A stretch of DNA of 64,000 bases from Scleromitrula shiraiana (GCA_028455995.1 JABELC010000003.1:1798001-1862000), one strand, 5' to 3'. Counted from the first letter of the stretch, positions 12,621-26,080 are shown. Numbers and translations: made by a program. Notes: generated by a model not told the origin, from the letters alone.

Positions 12621-12999
12621 TTCAATTTATGAATAAATTTTAAATTTTTAATTAATTTCATTAATATAAATATATAAAATAATTAGATTATTAAATTTTG
12701 TAATAATATTATTATAATTATTATTTAGAATAATATAAAAATTATATAAAATAATAAATATTTTTATACTATTATTATTGTTATTATTATTAAAATATAA
12801 TTTTGATTAAAATATTTTGATTTTTTTGATTATATAAATAAAATCATTATTATTATTATATTTATTTTAAATATATTGATTATAATTTTTGCTAAAACTT
12901 TATATATTATTAAAGCTAAATCTCGATTTTATTTTTTAATTAAATTCTTTCTTTATTACAATTCACTCTTTAAAAATATATTCAATTAATTAATATCTT

Positions 13000-14960
13000 T
13001 TTTTTTTATAAATATAATATACTTTTTGTTTTTAATTATAATAATTATTATTAAATTAAAAAATTCGATTATTAAAATATATATTTTTATTTTAAAATTA
13101 TAAATTATTATTTTAATTATTTTTTTAAAATTATCAATTATTAAAATTTTATTCGATTATATCATTATTTTTCTTTTTAAAAAACGATTTATTTTTAAAT
13201 TTATTTTTTATATTTTTCCATATTACAATAAATACATAAATCTTTATAACTACAACAATGAATATTTTAAGTAAATCTAAATATTTTTAAAAATATATAA
13301 AATAATTTTAACAAATTATAAAAAGTTTTATTATATAAATAAAGTTATTATATATTTTTAATAATAAATCAAATTTTATATAATTATTTAATTAATTTTG
13401 ATGAATTATTTGTAATAATAATACAAAACATGATTTTAAATTAATTATTATATATATTATATCTTTATTTTTTGTTTTCAAATATTTTTTGAAATTCTTT
13501 AATAATTATTTTTTAATTAATATTTAAATTTCTATATTTGATAATATTATAGTAATATTTTTAAGTATTTTTATATAATATAAATAAAATATCAAAATAT
13601 TGGTATTATTTAAATAAACTAATTTGTTTATAGTTATTTTTATAGATAATTGATTTATATTCGATATTATCTATTTAATTATTATATTTATTATTATTTA
13701 ATATATATCATTTTATAAGATTTTTAAATTATTTATTAATATTAAATAAAATAAAATTAATCTCGTAATCTTTAAAATCTAAATAATTGAAAAAATTATT
13801 TTCAAAATCAGAATTAAAATTAAAATCGAAATTATTATTATTATTATTTTTTTCTTTAATAAATATTGATTTAAAATCGAGTCTTTTAAAATTAAATGGT
13901 TCTTTAAATATCGTTTATTTTTTTTATTTATTTTTTTTATCTTTTTTATTTTTATTTTCAATTTTATTTTTTTTTTGTTTATAATCTTTAATAAAGTTAA
14001 TAATATAATTTTTTTTGTTTTTTTTTTTAAATTATTAAATTTTTTAATCATCACAATAAAGATATTTGATTATATATTAAATTATATATTGCAAGTTATT
14101 GTTTTTATTATTTTTAGAGTTTATTTAGATAAAATTTTAAAAATAAATATAGAAATCAAATTGATATTAACATTAAAGTTAATAAAAATATTAATATCAA
14201 GTTTTTATAAAATTCGTTTGAAAAATTATAAAATAAAAAAGTTTTTTTTTTAAACTATAATAAAATATTTTAAAATCTAATTTATAAAATCGTTTTTAAA
14301 TATTTATAGAATATCGTTATTAAAAATATAATAATAAATATATTTTAAAATCTTAAATCAAATATATAATAAAAAAGTTTTATTATTAAAATTATTTTTA
14401 AAATTAAATCTATTTTCAAATAACTCATAAAATTTATTATATTTTTCAAGGTCTTAATCTAAAAAAGAGTAATCTAAAAAAAAAGAATTTCTTTTTATTA
14501 TATTGATTCAAAAAGAAAAATTAGATAAAGATATTTATATAAATAATTAAAGAAAAATATTGTATTCTAATAAAAAAAATGAGTTCTCTATTATTATATA
14601 AAAAGAGAGTTAAAAAAAAAGAAAAAAAAAATAAATTATTATAAAATAATAAAAATTTGTTTATTTTTAAAGGATATTCCTAAATTCTTATAAATCTTAT
14701 TAATTTAGAAATAATAATATCTTTAAATAAAAATTAGAGTTTTTTAATATAATTTTTGTAAATCCAAAAATAATAAATATATAAAATAAAATAAAAAAGA
14801 GAAATAAAAAAGGAGTAATAAAAGGAATAATAAGAGAAATCTTGTCATTATTAAAAATTTGAAAATTTAAAGATATTATAAAAATCACTAAAAGGTATCT
14901 TAAAAAAATAGAAATTGAAAAACTAAGGTTTTAAGAGATTAAATTAAAAAAGTCAGGCTA
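13000..14960 (-). pseudogene. Copia-2b gag remnant
   Basis: The gag region lies between the 5' LTR and the protease. The longest readable piece is a Lys/Ile-rich 91-codon open frame at complement 13779-14054, starting MMIKKFNNLKKK. Its counterpart at complement 20202-20480 starts MKKLNNLKKK, so this frame is the real gag strand; open frames on the plus strand over the same bases are antisense. The Lys richness is inflated by decay of Arg, Glu and Gly codons to AAA. No CCHC zinc knuckle can be read. The part next to the LTR (14270-14960) holds leader and start of gag, unresolved. Confidence 0.55.
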
Positions 14961-15054
14961 AAAGCGTATATAATAAACATAAAAACTTATAATATTATTT
15001 TAATATCTATATATTTTATTTTAATACTATATATTATTTTTAATCAAAATATTT

Positions 15055-15277
15055 TATTAATATTTCAAATTCAATTTCAATCTTTTCAAAAATTTTAATC
15101 TATATAATATTAATTAATATGATTTTATTTTAATTAAATCATATAATTTATAATATAATAATTTATATTATATATTCTTATTATTGATCTAATTATAATA
15201 TAGATTATCGAATCGTATATATATACAACTATGGTCATATGCTTGTCATATACTACCTTATGATCTATATTCCAATA
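15055..15277 (-). repeat. Copia-2b 5' LTR
   Basis: Read on the minus strand from 15277 it starts TATTGGAATATAGATC, the decayed form of a TGTTRG start, and continues with a block shared with 21490-21753, 52023-52290 and 58509-58677 (ATATAGATCATAAGG, GACCATAG, CGTATATATATAC). The inner end near 15055 is uncertain because all copies are A+T-rich there. Confidence 0.75.
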
Positions 15278-15293
15278 GATCTATATTTCAATA
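15262..15293 (+). repeat. 16-bp tandem of the Copia-2 LTR edge
   Basis: GATCTATATTCCAATA (15262-15277) is followed directly by GATCTATATTTCAATA (15278-15293). The first is the outer end of the Copia-2b 5' LTR. The second is a stub of the 3' LTR of Copia-2c, which is otherwise missing. This is what remains if Copia-2b entered, or recombined with, the first bases of the other element's LTR. Confidence 0.7.
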
Positions 15294-15689
15294 TTAGTAT
15301 TATTTGAAAAAAAAAAAGAAAATTAAGCTAAACTTATTATATATTATAATATTATTTTTCTTTATTTCTTTATAAAATAAATTAAAAAGTTGAAATATAT
15401 ATAAATAATATAATAAAAGAAAGTATTTAAAAAAAATATATATAAAATCGTAATTGCTATTATTTTGATAAACATTATTTTTGGAGGGGTTATTTTTGGA
15501 TTAAAATAATGATATTTTAATGATTTTGGTAGATATCGTTTTTATATATATCATTATTTTTTGAATTTTTTTTATATTAGTTTTTTATACCTTTGTATTT
15601 TCTATATTAATTCTTTATATTATTATATTTTTTTTGTCGTATTTTTTTTATTGTAATATATTAATATATTATATAGTCTAATTTATAAT

Positions 15690-17300
15690 AAATACTAATT
15701 TAAATAGTTATAATTTATTTTGTTAGATAAATAAAATGATTTATTCGTATTTAATTTATTTTTTTATATTAATTTTGATTTTATTGATATTAATAAAGTT
15801 TTTAAAAATGATATAAAGTTTTGATTTTATTATTATATTAATAGAGTTTATATTATTAATAATTTATTTAATTTTTATAATTTCTTTATATTTATATAAT
15901 TAATAAATAAAAACTAGATTGATTATTAAATGTTTTTTTTAAAAAATATTGAATTTGATTAAATATTTATAAAAAGATTTTGAATTAATATAAATTTTGA
16001 AGGGTATAATATTAATTATAATTTTTTTATTGATTAATTGATTTATAATTTTATTGATATTAAATTTAATTATAGTGGAAATATCGAATTTATACTTTAT
16101 TCTATATAGTTTTAAAATAAAAATATTTTATATGATTTATTTATATTTAATAAAGGATTAATAAATAATATTTATATTATTATTTTTATTAATAAGTATT
16201 ATAATAAAACTGATTTGGAAGGAAAAATTAATATTGTTTGCAAAATTTATATTAATAAAATAGATTATTTATAATAATTTTATTTTAAAAAAAATGAATG
16301 TAAGGTTATAATTAAAATTGTTAATTTGTTATTAAATATATTTATTAAAAATATTTATATCATTTTTAATTAAATTAATAATTTAAGTTATATATAATAA
16401 ATTAAATAATATTTTTAGCTAATAAATATTTATAATATATATATTATAAATTTATTAAATAATATATTGTTTTTTTAAAGAAGTATTTTTTTTGGTTTTT
16501 ATATATAATTTAAAATTAATAAGGAAATAATTTATAAAATAAAATTTATTATATTATTATTTTTAAATAAATATAATTATATTGTTTTTATTAATATGGA
16601 TTAAAGCATTATTAAATTTAAAAGGAATATTAATTATTAATTGTTTTTATATTTTTAAAAAATAATTTTTTTTTAATTTATATTTTTTTTTTATTTATGA
16701 ATTCTTTATTAATAAAAATAAAAGTATTATTAAATTATAATTTGATTATATTTAGTTTTTTATCTTTATTAATATAAAATAAATAATTATTAAATAAAAA
16801 AAAAGTTATTTTAAGGATTTTTATATAATAATTATAATATATAAAATATTAGTAGTTTTTTAATTTTATAATATTATAGAGCAAATATATAATTTTAAAA
16901 ATTATATTCTATTTAAAATTTATTTTTATTAAAGGTTTAATATAAAATATATGAATTAAAGATATTTTTAATTAAATACATATTTATAATATATTATAAA
17001 AATATAATTAAATATATTAATATATATTCTATAAAACTATAAAATAAAATATAATTCTATAATTAATTTATTAAATAATAGAGAATTTTATTAAAATTGT
17101 TTTTTTGTTTTTATTATTATAATTTCAAATTATTAGTCTAGATTTTTTAAATGTTTTTAATATATTTTTGTTTTTAATAGAGTTAATGAATTTATTGCGG
17201 AAAATTCGGGTGTCTTTTAGTATATCGTTTTTTTTAATAAATTGTTTATTTTCTTTTTGTAAAATAAGCAAACTTGATTTATAATTAGTGAAAAGTTTAT
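15690..17300 (-). pseudogene. Copia-2c reverse transcriptase and RNase H remnant
   Basis: Minus-strand remnant of the RT-RNase H module. The RT catalytic motif reads stop-Phe-Asn-Asn-Thr with the Asn pair at complement 16726-16731, then FIFINKEF, matching the copies at 57069 and 10310. RNase H follows to the left with the block equivalent to the family's FANNTDLSSQISF segment at about 16180-16240. Decay on this strand is almost purely G to A. Confidence 0.7.
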
Positions 17301-17649
17301 AATAATATATATATTAAAAATGTTTTTAACAATATAATCATTATTATTATTATTATTAAAATATATTTAATTATATTTTAATTTTTAATAAAAAATTTCG
17401 ATTATTAATTTTAAATATGGGATTAAAATAAAAGTTAAATTAAAAATGAATTTTTTATTTAATATATAAATATTTTTTTTTGATTAAAATATTTTTAAAT
17501 TATTAAAGTTTTTATTATTAATCAAATTTAGAGTAAAATTTTTTATTAATAAAAAATTAATTATATTGTTAGATAGTTTATTAAATATTTTAAGTTTTTT
17601 TTTATATAGTTTTATTAAAGTGTTTTTAAATTTTTTATTAAAGTTATTT

Positions 17650-19000
17650 ATTTTGATTATATATATTTGATTTTTTATTTTGATGAATTTATATAATTTA
17701 TTTTAAATATTTTTTTCTTGATAAATAAGAATTAAAAATCTAAATTCAAGATTATATAAATAAAATATAGATAATTTATTATATTGATATAGAGTATTTA
17801 TTATTATTTGTTTAATATATTTTTTTTATATTTTATTTATTATTTTATTAATTACAATAATATATTATAAAGTGGATGGAGTAGAAAAATTGAAAAATAT
17901 CAAATAAAGAAATATATTAAATATTAAAAAAGTGAAAATAAAACTATTTAGATTAATGATATTATTAATAGTTTTGATGGTTATTTATAGTTTTATATCT
18001 TTATTGATTTTTTTAATATTTTCAAGTTTTTTAATAATGATTATATATATTTGTTAAATTATTTTATAATAATATTTAATCATTTTGATGGAATAATAGA
18101 TTTTAACAAATATATATTTAATTTTAATTGTAATTATATAAATATTATTAATAAAGTTTTTTTCTATGAAATAGATTTTTTGATTATAAATAATTAATTT
18201 AGGAGAGTTATTATAAATATTGATTTATATGAAATAAAATATATTTTATATTGTTATTGTTAATAAATCTTTAATAAAGTATATAATGTTGAATTGAATT
18301 GTTTTGTTAATAATATAAAAAATAAGATTATTATTAATATATATTATATTAATTATAATAGTAAAATTGAATTCTACATTGTTGTAGAATTTGAATTTAA
18401 ATCTTTTGGGTTTATTGGCATAGAATTACTCTTTTTTATAATATTTTATAAATTGTTTTAATTATTTACAATTGAATTTATTTTTATAGTTAATGTGATT
18501 AAATAAGTTGTATAGTTTTTTAATAAAATAGTATTTTATTTATTTATAAATACAATATAATTCGATTTTAGATAAATAGCATTTTTTATTTATATTTAAT
18601 AATTTTATAATAAATTATTAGAATTCTTAAAAAAAGATTAATTAATTAATAAATATATATTTATAATATTTAATAATTTTCTATATTTTTTTATTAATAT
18701 ATTAAAATTTATTTTTAATATTATTAAATAAAATTTGAATATAATTTATATTTATAAAATTTAATAAAAATAAAATATTAATATTAACAATATAAATATC
18801 AATTATGCTAATTAAACTAATAATTAAAATGATTTTAATAAAAAAAATATTATTAAAATTAAATCTAAAATTTATAATTAAATTTAAAATCTTTATATTA
18901 ATTCAAATAAATTTTTATAATACTAAAAACTATTCATAATCGATAATTAATTATTTTATAATATTAGAATTAATTATTATATTAATAAACTTATATTTAT
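17650..19000 (-). pseudogene. Copia-2c protease and integrase remnant
   Basis: The protease active-site triplet reads Asn-Ser-Asn (complement 18963-18971). The retained TCT codon suggests the family motif was Asp-Ser-Gly; the TTT of the other copies is its C to T product. The integrase runs leftwards to about 17650, with the NDTxGPDGLVPT-type segment near 17940-17990 in decayed form. Spacing matches Copia-2a, where the zinc-binding Cys pair is still visible. Confidence 0.6.
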
Positions 19001-19156
19001 TATAATATTCAATCTATAAATAAATTTTGAGTTTTTGATTAATTTCGCTAATATAAACGTGTAAAATGATTAGATTATTAAATTTTATAGTAATATTGTT
19101 ATAATTATCATTTATAATAATTTAAGAGTTATATAAAATAATAAATGTTTTAGTGC

Positions 19157-19189
<33 letters not shown>

Positions 19190-19399
19190 AATATAATTTT
19201 AATTAAAATGCTTTGGTTTCTTCGATTATATAGATAAAATTGTCATTATTATTGTATTTGTTTTAGATATATTGATTGTAGTTTTTATTGAAATTTTATG
19301 TATTATTAGAATTGAATCTTGATTTTATTTTTTGGTTGAATTTTTTTTTTATTATAGTTTGTTTTTTAGAGATATGTTTAATTGATTAATATTTTTTTT

Positions 19400-21350
19400 T
19401 TTTATAAATATAATATATTTTTTGTTTTTGATTATGATGATTATTATTGAATTGAGGAATTTGATTATTAAAATGTATATTTTTATTTTGAGGTTATAAA
19501 TTGTTATTTTAATTGTTTTTTTGAAATTATTAATTATTAAAATTTTATTCGATTATATTATTGTTTTTTTTTTAAAAAATGATTTATTTTTAGATTTGTT
19601 TTTTATATTTTTTTATATTATAATAAATATATAAATCTTTATAATTATAGTGATAAATGTTTTAGATAAGTTTAAACATTTTTAAGAATATATAAAATGG
19701 TTTTGATAGATTGTAAGAAGTTTTATTATATAAATGGAGTTATTACGCATTTCTGGTAGTAAATTGAATTTCATGATATATATTTTATTAAATAGAATTT
19801 AAATAATTATTTAATTAACTTTGATAAATTATTTGTAATAATAGTATAAAAAATGATTTTAGATTAATTATTATATATATTATATTTTTATTTTTTGTTT
19901 TTAAATGTTTTTTGATATTTTTTAATAATTATTTTTTAATTGATATTTGAATTTGTATATTTGATAATGTTATAATAATATTTTTAAACATTTTTATATA
20001 ATATGAATAAAATATTAAGATATTAATATTGTTTAAATAAGATGATTTATTTATAATTATTTTTATAAATGATTAATTTATATTCAATATTATTTATTTG
20101 ATTATTATATTTATTATTATTTAATATATAGTGTTTTATAAAGTTTTTAAATTGTTTATTAATATTAAATAGAATAAAATCGATTTTAAAATCTTTAAAA
20201 TCTAAATAATTAAAAAGATTGTTTTCAAGATCAAAATCGAAATTAAAATCAAAATCAAGATTAAAATTATTATTGTTACTATCTTTTTGAGTAAATATTG
20301 ATTTAAGATCGAATTTCTTAAAGTTAAATGATTTTTTAAATATTGTCTATTTCTTTTATTTGCTTTTTTTATTTTTTTTGTTTTTATCTTTAGTTTTATC
20401 TTCTTTTTATTTATAGTTTTTAATAAAATCGATAATAAAGTTTTTTCTATCTTTTTTTTTAAATTATTAAGTTTTTTCAATATTATAATAAAAATATTTA
20501 ATTATATATTAAATTATATATCATAAATTATTATTCCTATTATTTTTAAGATTTATTTAAATAAGGTTTTAAAAATAAATATAAAAATCAAGTTGATATT
20601 GATATTAAAATCAATAAAAACGTTAATATTAAATTTTTATAAAAATTATTTAAAAAATTATAAAGTAAAAAAATTCTTTTTTTAAATTATAATAAAATAT
20701 TTTAAAATCCAATTTGCAAAATCGTTTTTGAATACTTATAGAATATTATTATTAAAAATATAATAATAGATATCTTTTAAAATCTTAAATCAAATATATA
20801 ATAAAAAAATCTTATTATCAAAGTTATTTTTGGAATTAAATTTATTTTCAAATATTTTGTAAAGTTCATTATATTTTTTAAAATCTTGATCAAAAAAAAA
20901 TAATTTAAGAAAAATGGGTTTTTTTTTATTATATTAACTCGAGAAAAGAAATTGAATAAAGGTATTTATGTAGGTGATTGTGGAGGGGTGTTGTATTTTA
21001 ATGAAAAAAATAAATTCTCTATTATTATATGGAGGGGGGGATTGAAGAAAAAAGAAAAAGTGGGGAGGGGAAAAAAGTAAATTATTATAAAATAATAAAA
21101 ATTTATTTATTTTTAAAGAATATTCCTAAATTTTTATAGATTTTATTAGTTTAGAGGCGATAATATGTTCAAATAAAAATCAAAGTTTTTTAATATAATT
21201 TTTATAAATTTAAAAATAATGAATATGTGAGAAAAAATAAAAAAAAGAAATAAAAAAAAAATGATAAAAGAAATAATAAAAAAAATCTTATTATTATTAA
21301 AGTTTTAAAGATATTATAAAAATTATTGAAAAATATCTTGAAAAGATAGA
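19400..21350 (-). pseudogene. Copia-2c gag remnant
   Basis: Gag part of the minus-strand element. A 92-codon open frame at complement 20202-20480 (MKKLNNLKKKIEK at its start, NQYLLKK near its end) is homologous to the gag piece at complement 13779-14054. The plus strand next to the LTR keeps G-rich runs (GGAGGGG at several places in 20980-21080), which on the coding strand are CCCCTCC runs in a Ser/Pro-type leader. No zinc knuckle or other domain is readable. Confidence 0.55.
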
Positions 21351-21489
21351 AATTGAGAAATTGAGGTTTTAAAAAATTAGATTAAAAAAACCAGGTTAAA
21401 GATATATGTAATAGATGTAGAAACTATAATATTATTTTAACATTTATGTATTCTATTTTAACATTATATATTATTCTTGATCAAAAGAT

Positions 21490-21753
21490 CTTAATGATAT
21501 TTTAAATTCAATTTTAATCTTTTTAAAAATATTCTATTATTATAATATCGCTTTAATACTTATAATATCTGATCTATACAATACTGATCAATATAGTTTT
21601 ACTATAGTAAAATATATGATATATAATATGGAGGAGTTTGTGTAATATATTCTTATTATTGTTCTATCTATAGTACAGATTGTCAAATTATATATATATA
21701 TGATGATGATCATGTGCTTATCACGTGCTACTGTTGTGATCTATATTCTAATA
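21490..21753 (-). repeat. Copia-2c 5' LTR
   Basis: Read on the minus strand from 21753, it starts TATTAGAATATAGATC and keeps a CACGTG (plus-strand CATGTGCTTATCACGTGCTA near 21710) close to the outer edge. That part is better preserved than in the copies at 52023 and 15055. The inner end near 21490 is approximate. Immediately right of 21753 Copia-1 sequence begins. Confidence 0.8.
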
Positions 21754-22028
21754 AATTGTAAAATTTAAAACATGATATTAAAGAAAATTATATTATTACA
21801 ATATAATAAATAAATAAATAAGATTAATAATAAAAAGTATAATAAATAAAAATCAAAAAAAGAAATTCAAATAATATTTAAAGTTATTTTTTATAAAGAT
21901 AAAGCAATTATATAAAACTTTATTAAATAATATAAAAAGTTAATTATATTTTTATAAAAAAATAATTTTATTATATTAGTAAATCAAATAATATATTTAA
22001 ATATATTATTAATTAATTTTAAATACTT

Positions 22029-22358
22029 TTGATTTTATTTAAAAAATTAAAAAAACGATTTAAATCTATAATGAATTGTAAAGTAATAGTATTAATATAT
22101 ATTATATTAAAAAAAAATCTATGGATAATTTATAAAATCAAAATAAAGATTTCAATTACAATAAATATAATAAAGCAAATAATTATAATAATTGAAGGGG
22201 ATATAGTAGTTATTAAGATAGATTCGAATTATGATTTAATATTTAAAAATAATATAATAAAAAAAGCTTTAAATCAATTTATAAAAAACGATATTAAATA
22301 TATAAAAAAAAAATGTTTTTTTATAAATTATTTAAAGTTTAATAAAAAAAAAACCTAA
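22029..22358 (+). pseudogene. Copia-1c gag C-terminal fragment
   Basis: The longest sense open frame of Copia-1, 109 codons, from MILFKKLKKRFKSIMNCKV to NYLKFNKKKT. The same protein piece is on the minus strand at 28431-28652 and, broken, at 46030-46360, so it was under coding constraint before decay. It contains IEGDIVVIKIDSNYDLIF and a basic stretch ending KKKCFF, where gag proteins often carry a zinc knuckle; only one Cys is visible and no CCHC box can be claimed. It is translated in frame with the protease region downstream but separated from it by stops. Function as gag C-terminus is inferred from position. Confidence 0.6.
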
Positions 22359-22699
22359 AAAAAATATAAAAAACAAATTATTAAAAACAATAATAATTAT
22401 ATATATAAACAATTTTTAATATACTATAAAAAAAAATAAAAAATAAAAAAAAAAGATATTAAAAAAATCTATAAAGTATTGTATATAAAGATGAAATATT
22501 TAAATAAAATTATATTAGAGATATATTATATATTAAATAATTTAATTAATAATTTTTAAATAATTATTAGATTTTCAAAAAAAGTATTTAAATATATATT
22601 AATATATAAAAAGCTATTTAAAAATGATTAAACTAATGAAAATATAATATTAAAATAAATTATATATAATTTCAAAATATTTTTTATAAATAACAAATA

Positions 22700-24260
22700 T
22701 AACTTTAATAAGCTTTAAAGCATTATAATCAATATAAAAATAATAATAATATTAATTATTAATAAATAATAATTTAAAATATTATAAAAATTAATCAATT
22801 TAATTATTAATTATAATAAAATAAAAATTGTGAAAATTATATTTAAAAAAAAATATTGAAAAATCTATTAGATTATACAAAATCAAATTATCGATTGGAC
22901 ACATCAAAATTTATATTATTTATACAAATATACTATTTTTATTTTATTTAATAAATATAAATAAATTTGATATATTTTATAATAATATTAAGAATTAAAT
23001 TATTTACAATAAAACTAATGAATGTTTCTTTATTATATAAAAGTATAATTATAGTTTTTTATTATAGAAATATAATTATAATATGTTTATATAATCAATA
23101 ATTTTAAATAATATTTATTATTTTATAAAAATAAAATTATAATATTTATATAAATATTTTGATTATTTAATTATTTATAGATTATATAATATATTTAAAT
23201 AAATTAATTATAATAATATAAATAAAAATAAGATTAATAAATTAATAAAATATTATGATTACTATTAAATATATAACAAATTATTAAAAAGATTTAAATT
23301 CAAAATTAATAATAATAAAAATAATAATATTTAATTTAATTATATAATTATAATTGATATTATATACATTAAAAAAAACAATATTATATATATTTAATAA
23401 AATAATAAAATATTAGATAATAATATTTTTAAATAATCTATTAATAAAATATATTTAGAATATAATTTAATTTAAATGAGTTAATATTTATACAAAGTTT
23501 TTGAATTATATTATTATTAATATAAATATATAGTTTATTATAAAGAAATTCAATAAATATATAAACATTATAATAATCGGAACAAAAATAGTTTTTATAA
23601 AATTTTATTGATTAATTAATAAAGTTGAATAATATTATAAAATCATATAATAAATATATAAGATTTTATAAAATAAGTTATAAAAATTCAACTTTATAAA
23701 AAAACAAATATTATAGATAATAATAAAAACTATAAATAATTTCATAGATTTTGATAGATTAATCCTAATATTTTTAGTATTTAATATATTTATATATATA
23801 AAAAAATCAGATTTATTAATAAAAATTATTATTAATCAAATAATAAAATTATAAGAAATAAATAATAAAATTTATAAATATAAAGTGATTCAATTAATAA
23901 AAAATATATTATAAAAATGAAATAGATTATTTATATATATAATATATAACTTAAAGATATATTTAAAACTTTTAATATATAAAGAAATTATTAAAAGAAA
24001 AAAAGAAAAATGGATAAGATTTTATATTTTTAAATTGATAGAAAATAAGAATTGCAAAATTAATATAAATAATTATATTATAATAATATAATTAATATTA
24101 ATTTGTTTATATTATAAAAAATTTATTAATTTAATATTAATGTTATTAATAATGTATATAGAAAACTATATATTGTTTATATTTATAAATAATGATAATA
24201 ATTAATTAATTATTTAAAAAATATTAAAAATAATAATATTTAAACTATTTGAATTAATAG
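22700..24260 (+). pseudogene. Copia-1c protease and integrase remnant
   Basis: The protease site aligns to 46738-46749 of the complete copy; here the motif reads Asn-Ile-Lys-Ile (22731-22742), so the catalytic Asp itself is lost. The integrase follows from about 23165 with the zinc-binding and DDE segments in the same order as in the complete copy, though frames are broken. The open frame on the opposite strand at 24340-24546 is antisense of the linker after this integrase. Confidence 0.65.
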
Positions 24261-24659
24261 TTTGCAAATATGATAAATTAAAAAAATATTAATGTTCTAA
24301 TATTTTATTATTAATAACGATTTAATTTTATTGATATATTTAATAAAATATATGATAAAGAATATAATTTAGATTATATATAAAGAATAAAGATTTTAAG
24401 AAAATGTTATTAGATATTATAATATTATTAAATAACAAATATATTGTATATCTAATTGAGACTTTTTTTATAAATAGATCAATTTTCTTTATTGAGTGGA
24501 CTAAATATAAAAAAAAATAAATAAATAGAATATATATAAAATCCAAAAAAAAAAGAAATTAAATGAATTGATGAAAATTGGTATATTCGAAGTAATAACA
24601 CAAAAAAAGATTTTAATAAAAATAAGAATTTTTAAATATAAATAGATTAACAAATTTAA

Positions 24660-26080
24660 ACATTTAGATATAGAAAATATATATAAAAAATCAAGGTTTA
24701 TTATATAAAGTTTTAATAATACAAAAAAACATATTATATTTATATAATTTTTAATTATAGAATATTTAATTTATTAATTAATATTAATAATTATAATTAT
24801 TATAATAATAATAAAAGATAATAATATATTTAATATTTATTTATATAATATTATTTAAACATATATATAAATAAATTTAAAATTTATATATTTTATTTTT
24901 ATATATATAATTTCAAAAATAGAATATCTATTAGGAATTATATTTTATATAATATAACCATTATATAAAATTCCAAAAATAAAAAATTATTAGTTTAATA
25001 TATATTTAAACTATCATATTATAAGATTCAAAATCATAATATCGATATATAATCTTTATTTATTATATATATGAAAATAAGAATTTGAAATTATAGTAAT
25101 ATAAATCAATAATACTCTAATTATCACTAATAAATAATTTATTTACAAAAAGAAATATTATTTAAAAAAAATTAAATTTTTATATAAAAAAGAAAAATAT
25201 TTAATTAAAATATATTCATTTAAATTCAATGATAACTTAATATTATTAGAAAGTTCAACGATCATAATAAATCAAGAACTTTAATATAAAAATATAAAGC
25301 AAATTAAAAATATCAATATTAATATACATAAAACACACAACAAACTCCAAACAAAATGCAATATTAAAAAAGCAATATATTATATAATGTACTTATAATA
25401 TCTATATTATAACTTATTATTAATCTAAAACTTTGTTTAATCTAATATAAATTATATAAAATACTAAATTAAATAATAAAGATATAAAAGTATTTAATAA
25501 ATGTATATAATAATAAAAAGAAAATCTTACAAAAAAACTTTAATTTATATTATTTAATTCTAATATCTTTTATATATATATATTTATTAATATCTTATAT
25601 ACTAATAATTTTAATTTATTATTTTAAATCGAATATATTATCATATTAACAAAGAAAAATAAAAATGTAGATATTATATATTAATTTTTAATTAAATACA
25701 AATATATCATTTAAACTATATCAATATTAAAACTCTATATAATAATCCTTAATTTTAATATAATAATCATTATTAAAAATATAATCGATAAAATCTTTAA
25801 TAATCGCATTCTACTATTAATCATTTACAATAATTTATATTCCTTATTTCAATTATTAATTAAATTCAAAATAATAATCAAAAAACAATTTATAATCAAT
25901 ATTATAATATTATATTAATCATATAAATATAAAAAAATTATAAAAATATAATAAATTAATAATAATAATAATTTAATAAATGCAATAACAAAAACAAAAC
26001 TTTATTTAATATTGAAAAAACTTATTAATATAAACAAAATATTAATAAAAATTAATAAATAAATTAAATATAAAAAAAGA
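24660..26080 (+). pseudogene. Copia-1c reverse transcriptase and RNase H remnant
   Basis: Homologous to 48690-50100. The RT motif equivalent to Gln-Thr-Asp-Asp-Thr reads stop-Ile-Asn-Asn-Thr with the Asn pair at 25108-25113, followed by LIITNK. The upstream segment at about 24960-25030 is the decayed PLYGIPEAGNHWF-type signature of fungal copia. RNase H is readable only through comparison between copies. C is the main non-AT base left, so decay was G to A on this strand. Confidence 0.7.

Larger units (their letters stand above)
9523..15277 (-). mobile_element. Copia-2 copy b, lacks its 3' end
   Basis: A Copia-2 element on the minus strand with its 5' LTR at 15055-15277 and coding order gag, protease, integrase, RT, RNase H running leftwards. 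It is cut at 9523 within the C-terminal RNase H part, so the last RNase H codons and the 3' LTR are absent. It is more mixed in G and C than its neighbour at 15278-21753. Its 5' LTR abuts a 16-bp stub of the 3' LTR of that neighbour. Confidence 0.85.
15278..21753 (-). mobile_element. Copia-2 copy c, nearly full length
   Basis: A Copia-2 element on the minus strand, from a 5' LTR ending at 21753 to a 16-bp stub of the 3' LTR at 15278-15293. Over 15.3-20.2 kb the plus strand has almost no C left while G remains, so the coding strand has lost G. About 15294-15690 is the 3' untranslated part, with a run colinear with 58140-58500 of the long copy. Its outer edge at 21753 directly borders Copia-1 sequence. 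All enzyme domains are broken by stops. Confidence 0.85.

Noticed and set aside
14700..14888. Minus-strand open frame with a hydrophobic stretch next to a Copia-2 5' LTR
   Set aside because: It lies in the leader or early gag of Copia-2b. No homologous open frame is found in copies c or d, so it is probably accidental.
22029..22358. 109-codon open frame as an intact small host gene
   Set aside because: Homologous pieces at 28431-28652 and 46030-46360 lie at the same place within Copia-1, between the Gln/Asn-rich gag part and the protease, so it is a piece of gag.
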